From: Axinella damicornis
Lineage: Eukaryota; Porifera; Demospongiae; Axinellida; Axinellidae
Assembly: GCA_963931865.1 (NCBI GenBank)
Contig: OZ007515.1
Coordinates: 3,844,701-3,908,700 of the forward strand
Direction of reading: 5' to 3'
Length of the DNA: 64,000 nt
Shown here: positions 54,000-64,000 of the stretch, piece by piece
Position numbering within the stretch: position 1 is the first letter of the stretch
How the letters are laid out: each line of letters opens with the position of its first letter
Made by a program: the position numbers and the translations under genes
Notes under the pieces: generated by a model
Database searches by the model: none
What the model was told of the DNA's origin: nothing
What the model saw: the letters and a program-made list of their open reading frames with translations, nothing else

Positions 54000-56461
54000 A
54001 AATTGGTATCATTACACTATGGCACCTTGTTCAACCCACAGTGAAACCAGTCCTCTCAAAGAGGACACATTGAGGAAATTAAGGTGATATGAGTTTGTAC
54101 AGGGTTGTCCTCTTCTCAGAGGTTAAAAATGCTATAGGGAAACCTGAACATTGAAAATCATCCCTGGTAGAGAGGACCATTACATTGTGTCCCTATCTCG
54201 GAGGGTCCACTATTGGAGGTTGTACTGTACCAACCATTACACTCACACAACACATATCCCACTTTCTCCCTGCAACTCACTTAGTATGGCGTTCGTGGGT
54301 CCCATTCCCGTGCTGTGTCACATTTCCAGGACAAATCCCCTTTCCTGTGCTAATATCAACAGATGAAGCACCATCAGCTGTTGTAGTCGGAGCAGTCGGA
54401 CCAGTTTCACTATCCCCCTCCCCATTGCCACTTGCCACAGTATCTGACTCTGTTGCGTTAGTGCTGTTCACATCAGTACCATAGTCGGGCTCGGGCACTA
54501 GGCCCCTGAAACCACTGCCTCCTGGCTCCCGTGACCTGTTGGTAGCAGAGGAAAGAACTGTGACCAGCTCTGGAAGACTCACACTGCAGTCATGTCCAAG
54601 CCAGCCCTGGAAGGAGGAGAGACAACACAATATTAGACTCCTTCAGTAACAGGTCTGCGGTGATGCATCAGACCATTCGTACAGCCTACGTAGGGTAGTA
54701 TGTAACTAAGGACAGCACCAATGTCTGCCTAGCCTCGTTCCCAGGCCTCTCCTCCCATGCAGCCTGGGAACGAGGCTAATGTCTGCCATGAACACAGGTT
54801 CAAAGGTTGTAGTTGTCCTACGCTACATTGTACACTATATGGTGTTTGCATGAAGCCATTGCACACACACACACACACACTGACCTGGTCACACAAGCAG
54901 GAGCCATTGATGGGGGAGCAGTGGCCATGGCTAGAACAGTCAGGATAGGGGCAGCTGCATGGAGAGAGCCGCTGTCAACAATGCATGCATTGTGCTGAAG
55001 TGCCTTTAGTGCAATGGCTATAGTGGCAGCACAACTGGCTTTTCAACATAATATGTATGTACACTGTACAGTGCATGCTGCAGCTGGTCATGCGGTAGGG
55101 TAGCATGGCATATTGATATGTTATACTATCATGATACTCATTGGACGATCGTTGCCATTTACCACCGACAACGGTATTATCGACATTATCGACATGGCAA
55201 TAGTATCATGGATGTATAGTATCATGGATGTATCGCATGCATAATTATCAACATTGCATGGGCAATGTGATGTTTCATACATGTGTGTAGATGAAAATAG
55301 TGCCCTGTAATATTAATGCTGTATCCGCTGACTTCAGTGTGAGGCATTGAATCCTGTGTGGCATGGGCTGTTTTCTACTATATGACCCTTGGTATTTTAT
55401 CCGAATGTGCACGCAAGTACCAAAAAGGCTACCACAACAAACCTTTCAGTGCATCCTGAGCCATAGAACCCATCATCACATTCTGTGCAAGGGAATGAGA
55501 AGCACGCACTAATGACAGCACGTACACTGTGTGACTGTACAGGAATGAGAGGAAGTCACTAATGACAGCACGTACACTGTGACTGTACAGGAATGAGAAG
55601 CAGACAGTAACGAATGACAGAACGTATTCTGTGACTGTACAGGAATGAGAAGCACACACTAATGACAGCACGTACACTGTGACTGTACAGGAATGAGAAG
55701 CACACACTAATGACAGCGCGTACACTGTGACTGTACAGGAATGAGAAGCACACACTAATGACAGCACGTACACTGTGACTGTACAGGAATGAGAGGAAGT
55801 CACTAATGACAGCGCGTACACTGTGACTGTACAGGGATGAGAAGCAAACAGTAATGACAGCACGTACACTGTGACTATACAGGGATGAGAGGAAGTCACT
55901 AATGACAGCACGTACACTGTGACTGTACAGGGATGAGAGGAAGTCACTAATGACAGCACGTACACTGTGACTGTACAGGGATGAGAAGCAAACAGTAATG
56001 ACAGCACGTACACTGTGACTATTCACCAGGTGAAAATCTTCCAGCACGTACAACAATAGTGTATTGAGCTAGACAATTCTCTCGCTGCACAGGAAGTTCG
56101 GACTGGGGCCTAGAAAATGGCCTAGCTCAATAGACTAGTACAGCAACCATCACAGACTGCGACACAACTACCGGTATGACCAAATCCTGCATGTGAACTC
56201 ACTCTCAAAGCAGCCGAATCCCTTATATCCTGGCTGGCACCCACACTTGCCGGTCGTCTGGTTGCACACTGAGTGGCCATAGCACCAGCAGTAAAGTTCA
56301 CAGTCCTTGCCGTAGCGACCATGAGGGCATGCTATGTGTGTGTGTATGAGTGTGTATGTGAGGTGTGTGGGTTTGTGTGCGGTGTGTGTGTGTGCGTGTG
56401 TGTGCGAGAGTGTGTGTGTGTGGTGTGTGTGAGAGTGTGTGTGGTGTGTGTGAGTGTGTGT

Positions 56462-56519
<58 letters not shown>

Positions 56520-58675
56520 ATACATGCACATAGGAGAAAAGGTAGTATGGATGGTTGACTTGAAAAATGTGTAGTACAATCCCCACCTGTACATGTACAT
56601 GTCCCTGGCCTGAGAATCGATGCTCAGGACTAGCCTGTCTGGTCTGGGAATGAGGCCACAGTCCATGGTGCAGCCTCGTTCCTGGACTAGCCTGCCTGGT
56701 CCAGAACACCACGGTTTATGATGCAGTAAGAAAGGGCTAGCTACATGTAGAGGGGATGTGAGTCCAGAAGACAACACGAGGACTGGGAATGGGACAAGTT
56801 ACTGGGGATGGGATTGGAAACATACGACTTACATTTTTCACACTGCTCTCCCATCCATCCTCCGTCACATTCACACTTGCCTACAGGAAGCAAACACACA
56901 CACACATAGTTAACACACGGTCACCAACCACATGTACTAGTACTTGGAATGTGAACTAGATTCTAACCTGTAGGGCTGCACTGACGATCAGATCAGCTGA
57001 CAGATATCAGATAATCGGTCAACAATATCGGTATCAGTGCACCCATTGAGCCCTTCAAACGCACCTTCTGCAGTGCATGATCCGTGGTTGCTGCAGTCAG
57101 TCAATGAGCAGTTAAGCCTCTCACACCCCTCTCCAAGCCATGGGGGATCACATGAGCACTCCCCAAGGTCACACAAACCATGGCCGCTGCAGTCAGGCTC
57201 GATACACTCCACGTCGTGGATGCAGAGAGCAGTGGAGACTTCTCGAGGGCAGCGGTACTCAGGCATACCGTGACTGAGGATGAAGTGTGTGTGTGCATGT
57301 ACAATGTACATGTATGTACATTGTATGTTTGACTGTAACCATACCCACTAAAACCTTGTACATTGCTACTAGTCTCAGTACCAGACTCCCATACCGCCCC
57401 TCCCCCCTTGGGTGGGGAGTCTGGTTCTGAGACTAGCTAGATGCCTGACCTTGAGAATCAGGAATGGTGGGTTAATTAAGAAGCTCAATGTGTGACCGTG
57501 TGTGAATGGGAATACATGTATGTGCACCGTTGTACAGCTGTATGTATGTGTGTACAATGTCGCAAACCAGTGATCAGTGGGGTAGTTAACAAGCACGCCA
57601 TCTTTCACCAGGGTGTTGGAGCCACCTCCATCAAGATTGATGGCGTTGATCACCCCATGGTTGATCAGCACTTCTGCAAACTCATGCAAGTTGGCTCTGT
57701 GGAGGGGGACGAGAGGAGGGTGCAAGAACTACACGTACAACTACACAGATCTTTACCAGCTTGACCCACATACCCTCTGCGGTGTGTCTGTCCTTCAATC
57801 TGAGCCATCACGAGCCTTCCCTCTGCATCATGCCCGATGGCAGTCCGTGCTGAGAGCACGTTCACAAAAGTGTCAATCTTCCCGGTGTCTTCGTGCGAGG
57901 AGCACTCGAGCTTTGCGCTCTCATTGACATAGTTCGTTCCATTCCTCACCAGCCATATCACACCAGTAATCAGCTGCCTGAAGGGGACCGACCCGTTCAA
58001 TATCTCCTTGTCTGGGATATACCCAACAACGATCGTTCCATCCTCACGGATCCCAAAGTTTGCATTTTGCTCATCGTCTGAAGTTTGAACAACTCTACTG
58101 TCAGAAACAATATTCCCATAACATTGTCCAGTTATCATACTGAAGTAGCCTGCATTTGCAGCCAGCTTGCAGCCGTACTCCCTCCGTTTTGCCGTCTCTA
58201 ACACAGTGCTTCTTGTCGCAGAAAAATAGCTCATTTCACATCCGCCTTTCTTATAAGGTTCCAACACAGAAAATGTATAGTAAGGATCATCTATGTAAGC
58301 TATAGTTCCAACTAAATACTTCCATTTTGAGTCACGTTTCGTGGTATCAGCATACTTATGAAGCTCGTATCGTACTTCTTTAGACTTTGGAGTGAAATTG
58401 GGAATTTTGAATTCTTCGTAAGTCCTGTTTTCCCAGTCAGTGTGTTGGCACTCATTCACGTCCCTTGCAGTTCGCCGTGAGCCGTGCCAGTGCTCGGGAT
58501 ATGGTGTGAGGTGGTCGTTGGGGAACAAGAGGTCATCGGACGAGGCGGGGTCTCTCACAGGAAAGGTGTATACATTGGGGGAGGCAAGGAGCAAGGTACA
58601 GAAGGCAAACATCACATCCCGCCAGGTCCAACTAATCAGGAGCCTCAGAGCCATCACCATAGCAACAACCATCAT
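53708..58675 (-). CDS. NAGPA: N-acetylglucosamine-1-phosphodiester alpha-N-acetylglucosaminidase, complete
   Basis: The 'uncovering enzyme': in the trans-Golgi it removes GlcNAc from GlcNAc-P-mannose on lysosomal hydrolases, exposing mannose 6-phosphate. Exons, 5' to 3': 58675-57774, 57696-57568, 57273-57065, 56880-56833, 56331-56203, 55482-55443, 54954-54885, 54606-54281, 53954-53708, totalling 700 codons (699 aa; human 515). An N-terminal hydrophobic stretch ([18 protein letters not shown]) fits a signal peptide. The catalytic domain has [66 protein letters not shown] and [14 protein letters not shown], each matching human. EGF-like Cys modules follow (for example [19 protein letters not shown]), then a Ser/Thr/Gly-rich linker, one membrane span ([20 protein letters not shown]) and a basic cytosolic tail. 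The extra length versus human is in the EGF/linker region. The exact start among several nearby ATGs is uncertain. Confidence 0.94.
53959..53998. repeat. Poly-G tract forming the NAGPA acceptor polypyrimidine tract
   Basis: About 40 G on the plus strand immediately next to the acceptor of the last NAGPA exon (starts 53954), so in the transcript the polypyrimidine tract is pure C. Confidence 0.9.
54730..54778. mobile_element. Hairpin MITE in a NAGPA intron
   Basis: TAGCCTCGTTCCCAGGCCTC ... CCTGGGAACGAGGCTA flanked by exact ATGTCTGCC (54721-54729, 54779-54787). Confidence 0.92.
55504..56025. repeat. 46-48-bp minisatellite in a NAGPA intron
   Basis: About 11 units of CACTAATGACAGCACGTACA...CTGTGACTGTACAGGAATGAGAAG with two alternating subtypes (AAGCACACAC versus GGAAGTCAC). 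Some units are near-identical. Repetitive peptides in all minus-strand frames are artefacts. Confidence 0.95.
56334..56520. repeat. (TG)n microsatellite in a NAGPA intron
   Basis: About 190 bp of TG with GAG and GGTG interruptions, directly upstream (in gene sense) of the acceptor at 56332; CA-rich in the transcript. Confidence 0.9.
57370..57435. mobile_element. Hairpin MITE, TAGTCTCAG variant
   Basis: TAGTCTCAGTACCAGACTCC ... GGAGTCTGGTTCTGAGACTA, arms of about 22 bp, in the NAGPA intron 57274-57567. Confidence 0.8.
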
Positions 58676-59020
58676 GACAACATCAAGACAGGACTAAAGG
58701 TTGATGTCCTGTTGAGGGATAAGGGCGAGTAAATTGTATGATCTTGTCGGAGTTAATATCAAACGGATAAGGCTCTTAGTTGGCATTCAGTAGTCATAGT
58801 ATCAGTTCTGAAGTCAACAGAATACATGAGAATACCCACAGCCGCTGTATCTTACGGTGCTTACGCTGATACACTGCAATATCTTCTGTGCATGACACCA
58901 GAAACTGGCAGAATGGTTGGCACGAGATTAAATGGTTGATGAGCTCCAATTGGAACGGGGCGCGTCATGTGACCTTGAAAAATTATGACGACCACGTGGG
59001 CGGGCCGTCAAGATCTGAAG
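58676..59020. promoter_or_regulatory. Shared divergent promoter region NAGPA/NSMAF
   Basis: 345 bp between the two opposing start codons. It contains a GC-rich stretch with CACGTGGGCGGGCC (about 58992) close to the NSMAF start. A bidirectional promoter is inferred from position. Confidence 0.6.
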
Positions 59021-62000
59021 ATGGCTGCTTTCAGCTTGGATAGTCTGCCATGTACGCTAGTTACTCCGAAGAGAAGGAGTGTGACCAGTTCAGAGAGGTG
59101 GGGGCGGGATAATTTGGTGCATATAGATCTGCACGCACTGATTTAAGTAGTGAGTGGAGGTTCATGCAGTATGTATACTTCTTCATGAAGATCGAATAGT
59201 TGTTGTCTTCTGAGGAATACCACTTACAGACTAATACGCAAGTCAGATCGTGTTCTTCTCATTCCCCCTCCTCCTCCTAGCCTTGTGGGCCAGACGTCCG
59301 TGGGGGGAGGAACGTGGTCACTATAGAAGTTGATGTTCTGTATTGGTCACATGTTTGGCAGATTTGTGAGCTAGATGCCCTTCACAGTCGCAAGTAGCCT
59401 TGTTATCCTACATCCTGGCAATGAGGCTAAGCTGCAAGCAAATGGTGCAAACAAAAACCATTTCTTGCTGCTCACCGACGTTGGCATTACAGTCACAGTA
59501 ACCGCCTTCCTCACGACCCTTGCTAGGACATTGAATTCCATGCCAGAGAAACCTGTCTATTGTGACCAGGTTTACCTTTCCACCCACGAATGTCTGGCTC
59601 GTGAGACTACCCTCCTCCCTTCCCCAGTACATGAGTACTGGGTCTAGTTTACAAGACCAGTTGCAGGCACATGATTGATACCTACATGTAGATCATGTAG
59701 GTATCAATCATGTGCCTGCAACTGGTCTTGTAAACTAGACCCAGTACTCATGTACTGGGGAAGGCAGGAGGGTAGTCTCACGAGCCAGACATTCGTGGGG
59801 TGGGTTGACTGTACAGACACATTGCCTGAGCGGACACTCACTGTCCACCACCACAGCCTCCGGCACAATTATCAACCCACCCAGGCCCGTAACCCCGTCC
59901 GCAGGGGATCTCCACTTCTGGCAGTGAAACAATCGTGAGAGAGAGAAAGACAGCTGGAATCGGCTAAGTCCTCTAGCCTGCGCTGTTATATACAGCCTTG
60001 CTTCCGCTCCTCTGCCGTGGGCCCAGTGGCTTAGCGGTAAGAGCGTCTGACTAGTACTCAGAAGGTCTTGGGTTCGAATCCCAGCTGGTCCCAGAATTTT
60101 TTCTGTGGATTATTCTCTCTCTCCAAAGCTTGCATGTAGATCTAGCCTCCTTCACAGTCCACATGGATTAGTGGCCTGGGAACGAGGGTAACCCAGATCC
60201 TGCTCTACAAAGGGAATGGTATGGACCAATCTCCTTTTTGTGGAGCAGGGTCTAGTTTGCAATGCTAATCCCATGTATACCTGTACTACGTCGTATCATG
60301 CTCCAGTCTAGAGAGGGCTGTTGGATTGTGATGTCTATTACATTTCAATGAATTGTGTGTTTTTTCTATGTCCAGATTCTCCCTCTTACTGCTAGAGTTC
60401 GGAGAGATCTATTTTGAGGATTTCAGCGCCATCTGCTATCCCAATGCTTCCACAGAGCAGGAGTCAATTGAGAGGTTAAAATCTAGTGGCGATGTACAGT
60501 GTATATTGTATACGTGTACCTATAGTTATTGTAAGGGGAGAGGAAAGGAGCGGTGTGAACGAGGGTGGATGGAGTTTGATGTGGTCAAAAGTCAAATCAA
60601 ATATGGAGGTGCCTGTTTGTGGTTGGTGGATATGGAAAACCACGAGGGACTTGTTTTTACCTTGGTAACTGTTGTTCTACCTATACTATCATGATTGGCT
60701 GAACATAAACGGTGTTTCATGAATTGGTTTTTGTGAAACCCAACCATTTGTAAACTATGAACAGAGAGTGTAGTGATAGTTTGAGGGCTAACATGACTGT
60801 CACATGATGATCATATGATGGTTTGCAAGGTATGTCACGTGACCGTCATGACAGCTAGTTTTGTAGTCATGATAGCCCAGTAACACAACAGCAATGTTTT
60901 GCAAAATTGAGCCCCACCCACCTAGAATTAATTGACATTCTTTGCTGTGCATGTGTAACTCCGACTTGTAAGTAAGTGCGTACGTAGTACGTTTCCTGAT
61001 AATGGCGTAACACTTCACTCCTCAGGAAGCAGCGAGGGAGACTAAAGGTGTGCTCAAAATCCATTCTCTTTGATCCTTTAGACTTGGCTGACCCTGTCAT
61101 TAAGGTAGGGCATAGAGATGAGATATCACACATTCAGATTCCAGGTTGAAGTTAAGACACTGGTAGTGCACATAGCTGGTACATTAGTATCCATCCATTC
61201 TGCATTTGTACTGTACCTCAAAGTTGGCCTCATTTCCAGCCAGCTAGCTCTTGCTGCTTATGGTATTAGAAGCGGGAGAAACGGGTTTTAATCCAGCTGG
61301 TGCACATGGCTTCAAAGTGACATGTTTTCCCTGATTGCAGCTGGCCTACAGAGACTGTCAGAGGATTGAGCCATGGAAGGCACCCAAAGGGTTCTCCAGG
61401 TACTACACACAACGTGAAATAATGTTAAAAGAGGGCACACAGGTGTCTCCACCTTCTCAAGCTCTATATACCAGCATTGGAATGTTCATTAGAGCATGCA
61501 CAAATGAATAGCGACGCCATCGTGTCACACCTCCTCTTGAGGCTGTGTACGAGCTGCTGAATATCAGAGTCTATAGCAGCAATAGTTTTTTTGCAACTCC
61601 CATAATATTATAGTGCTGTATGCATGTATATTCAGGTGATACCATTTTGTACAAGTGTGTGACTCGTGTAAATGTTGTAATGCAGAGATGGTGGTACTAT
61701 TACCCAGAGATGTGCACATTATCAGCTGTCCCTGACTTTATTCTCATTCCCTCTCACTTTGCAGCCGGATTGGTGGCAATACCTTCTTTGTATCTGCCTC
61801 GCAGGTGACTGAAATGTTGCAAGGGAACACCATAGCACCCTACAACATCAAAAGCAAGGTGAGGTAACCCCCCCCCCCCCCCCCCCCCCCCCAATTCCAG
61901 TACGGAAGATGGAGTGGTTACTATCTGGAGCCTATAGCTTCACTCACTCCCAGACTGTGTTCCCAGACCATTCCAAGAGTTATTCCCAGTTGACCAATAT

Positions 62001-64000
62001 GCTGATTGGTGTGAACAACCCAGGAATGAGACTAGGAATGGTACGGGACTGGGAATCAAAGTAGGGAATGAAAGTAGGAATGGTATGGGAATGAAACTAG
62101 GAATGGTATGGGAATGGAAGTAGGACTAGTATGAGGTTAGGCTGGGAATAGAGTATGGGAATGAGGCTAAAACAGTCTTGAATTTGTAAGGTTTGTAATG
62201 TTAGTGTTTATGATTGTGGTTGCAGGAGGAGCGTCGGCTTTTGTTTTCCCTGAACTATGCCAGTATTGACTCACTTCTGTCCCAGATACTCACTGTAAGT
62301 AGTTCACATTAGTGCATGCATGTTTTAGTTACCTGGCATTACTTGGCATTTGTACTGCATGTATGAGTGCTGGAAGCCCTGGAATGAGACCTGGGAATGA
62401 GGCCCAGGAATGAGGAGGCCTGGGGATGAGGCCTTGGGATGATGTGTACATAGTCTTGTGTCTACTGTGTAATTATCCTCCGTGCAGCTACACCGTACCA
62501 CTGCACTTCCCAAGGCGGACCAGAATGCACTGGTGAGTTTGAGCATGTGCAGCTGGCCATCCACTCCCTGTGAGTGATGGTGAATACTGTAGCACAGTCT
62601 TCTCCCACACATCACACACTTTCTCCTTCTTCCTGCCCTCCCCTTCATTCCTCACCCTCCCCTTCCTCTTCCGCTCCCCTCTCCTTTCTTCATTCCTTCC
62701 CCTCCCCTTCCTCTTCCCCTACCTTCCACCTTCCTCCCTTCCCCTTCCTCTCCCCTCCCTTCTACTTTCCTTTACCTCCTCCCCTCCTTCACTCCCTTAT
62801 TTAGATTGACAGCATTGTGCAAAGCCGTCGTGCTGAGGTCTCCTTCAACACCAGTTGGTTGGAAGACCTCTATGAGGAAATAGTTGCTGAGGCTACTGGA
62901 GAGATAATCACTCCCCTCGTCTCCAACCCCGGCAGGATCATGCTGACATCCTTGCGTCTCTACTTCCAACCTTACAATAACGTGGAAGTGGTAAGTGATA
63001 TCCTCCTCCCACGGCTGCCAGTGTACTAGCCTCATTCCCAGGCCACGCATTGCCTGGGAATGAGGCAGACTTGCATGTGATCGGACTAGCTGCCTGAGTC
63101 AAATATACTGACCTGACCTTCATTGTGGTTGTATTGGTTCCCCATCAGGAGCCTGTGTTGAAATTGAAACTGTCGGAGCTGAAGTATGTGATGAAAAGAA
63201 GATACATGCTCAGACACGTGGTATGATCGTGGAATACCTGAAATCTGCTAGTTTTACCCTCCATTGCTCCCCCTCCCCTCCCTCCCTCCCTCCCTCCCTC
63301 CCTCCCTCCCTCCCTCCCTCCCTCCCTCCCTCCCTCCCTCCCTCCCTCCCTCCCTCCCTCCCTCCCTCCCTCCCTCCCCTCCGTCCCCATCACCCTCTCT
63401 CTTTTTCTCTCCCTCCTCCTCCCCACCCCTCCTCATACCTCTTCCCTTCCCTACCCCCCTCCCCCTCTAGGGTATTGAACTCTTCTGTGGCAATGGTCAA
63501 ACCATGTTCTTGGTCCTTCCGTCCGTTCGTCAGAGGAACTCCCTCTACCAACAGATCCTGGCCCAGCCCAACGTGCGATTGGAGGAGTTTGACCTGGAGG
63601 CCACCACGCTCAAATGGCAGACAGAAGAGATGTCCAACTACGACTACCTCATGTTTCTCAACTTGTGAGTAGCAATGCAGCTGTTAAAGATTTTGATTGA
63701 TGCACGGAAACCTGAATATCAATGGCCTTAGGCGAAACTTATGATTAAGTTTACCATGAAGTGGAAACTTCATCCCTGCTCTCAAGGCACCCAGATATCG
63801 CTACCACGCAGATGGAATTTTAAGCCCCACAGAGCCAATTGACAGTAATGAGTGTTTTCAGTGTAATTGGAAGTGTTCTCTGAGCCCTTGAGATTACTGG
63901 AGATTACTGCGTGTTTGTCTGCAGCCTCTCAGACCGCAGTTTCAATGACATCATGCAGTATCCTGTGATGCCTTGGATCATTGCTGACTACACCAGCCAA
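59021..64000 (+). CDS. NSMAF: Neutral sphingomyelinase activation-associated factor (FAN), 5' part
   Basis: A BEACH-WD40 adaptor linking TNF receptor to neutral sphingomyelinase. Exons in the window: 59021-59097, 60376-60474, 61026-61104, 61341-61399, 61765-61858, 62226-62294, 62488-62532, 62805-62990, 63149-63220, 63471-63664, and 63925 running past the right edge. All join in frame. Matching landmarks: SERFSLLLLEFGEIYFED (human KERFSLLLLNLEEYYFE), RGRLKVCSKSILFDP, APYNIKSK, EEIVAEATGEIITPLVSNPG (GRAM-like/PH region, human MVTPLVTNPG), LYFQPYNNVEV, ELKYVMKRRYMLRHVGIELF, then the beginning of the BEACH domain, YDYLMFLN-FLSDRSFNDI, and QYPVMPWIIADYTSQ. The first exon starts MAAFSLDSLPCTLV, chosen because it splices in phase into SER-FSLLLL. 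The BEACH remainder and WD40 repeats lie beyond the window. Confidence 0.94.
59585..59797. mobile_element. 213-bp near-perfect palindrome
   Basis: Two arms of about 105 bp, CACGAATGTCTGGCTCGTGA ... TCACGAGCCAGACATTCGTG, centred near 59691 on CTACATGTAGATCATGTAGG. I see only about one mismatch plus small central asymmetry. It is in NSMAF intron 1 and has no coding content; likely a hairpin transposable element. Confidence 0.92.
60020..60092 (+). tRNA. tRNA-Thr(AGT), likely functional
   Basis: A full cloverleaf: acceptor GGCCCAG/CTGGTCC (one C-T mismatch), T8, D arm GCTTAGCGGTAAGAGC, anticodon arm TCTGA-CTAGTAC-TCAGA (5 bp, anticodon AGT), T arm TTGGG-TTCGAAT-CCCAG. The A box TGGCTTAGCGG and B box GGTTCGAATCC match the Pol III consensus, and a T6 run follows a few bases downstream (AATTTTTTCTG). 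It sits in NSMAF intron 1. About 90 bp upstream and 45 bp downstream are shared with 51775-51972. The mismatch and duplicated flanks leave room for a tRNA-like repeat. Confidence 0.78.
61867..61893. repeat. Poly-C tract beside an NSMAF donor
   Basis: About 26 C beginning some 8 bp after the exon that ends at 61858. Confidence 0.9.
62630..62800. repeat. CCTTCC-rich polypyrimidine tract
   Basis: About 170 bp of pyrimidine-rich sequence leading into the acceptor at 62804 (NSMAF). It lies on the sense strand. Confidence 0.85.
63266..63378. repeat. (CCCT)n microsatellite
   Basis: About 27 CCCT units followed by more pyrimidine up to the NSMAF acceptor at 63470. Confidence 0.95.

Noticed and set aside
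55429..56056. Repetitive 194-aa hydrophobic frame resembling a membrane protein
   Set aside because: Product of the 46-48-bp minisatellite; the real NAGPA exon at 55443-55482 uses another frame.

Overview
The window is intron-rich animal nuclear DNA. Genes have many small exons with GT-AG introns, proteins align end to end with human orthologues, and introns are packed with microsatellites, minisatellites and inverted-repeat elements. Compact spacing, head-to-head gene pairs, a P-superfamily transposon and a tRNA gene suggest an early-branching invertebrate, possibly a sponge. That placement is inference. Protein identities come from remembered family sequences; no search was run. Where exon lists are given, reading frame was checked across the splice junctions.

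Layout. (1) 1-6598, minus: 5' part of RECQL4 (Sld2-like N-terminus, zinc knuckle, start of the helicase core), running off the left edge. A 1.6 kb nested foldback element fills its first intron. (2) 6786-27625, plus: complete INTS8 in 25 exons. Two large transposons lie in its introns: a 3.3 kb foldback element with a 10-bp target duplication (14781-18095) and an apparently intact 6.9 kb P-superfamily element (19944-26821). The P element carries a spliced transposase gene and a second, convergent spliced gene. (3) 28304-34524, minus: complete mitochondrial aspartate aminotransferase (GOT2), 12 exons, 424 aa. (4) 36684 to about 44883, minus: a PPR-type, probably mitochondrial protein, partly resolved and crossed by a 200-N gap. 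(5) 45032-46781, plus: BEN-domain protein. (6) 49608-52960, plus: complete NDUFAF6, 10 exons, 317 aa. (7) 53708-58675, minus: complete NAGPA ('uncovering enzyme'), 9 exons, 699 aa. (8) 59021-64000, plus: 5' part of NSMAF (FAN) up to the start of the BEACH domain, running off the right edge.

The genes do not form one pathway: DNA replication and repair (RECQL4), snRNA processing (INTS8), mitochondrial function (GOT2, the PPR protein, NDUFAF6), lysosomal enzyme targeting (NAGPA) and sphingomyelinase/TNF signalling (NSMAF). RECQL4/INTS8, the PPR gene/BEN gene and NAGPA/NSMAF are divergent pairs with short shared 5' regions. INTS8/GOT2 and NDUFAF6/NAGPA are convergent. From memory, RECQL4, INTS8, NDUFAF6 and NSMAF all map to human chromosome 8, and GOT2 and NAGPA to chromosome 16, so the window may keep ancient linkage.

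The most unusual content is mobile: the two-gene P element, the foldback element with minisatellite arms, and more than 20 tiny perfect or near-perfect hairpins. Several hairpins have exact 8-11 bp target duplications.
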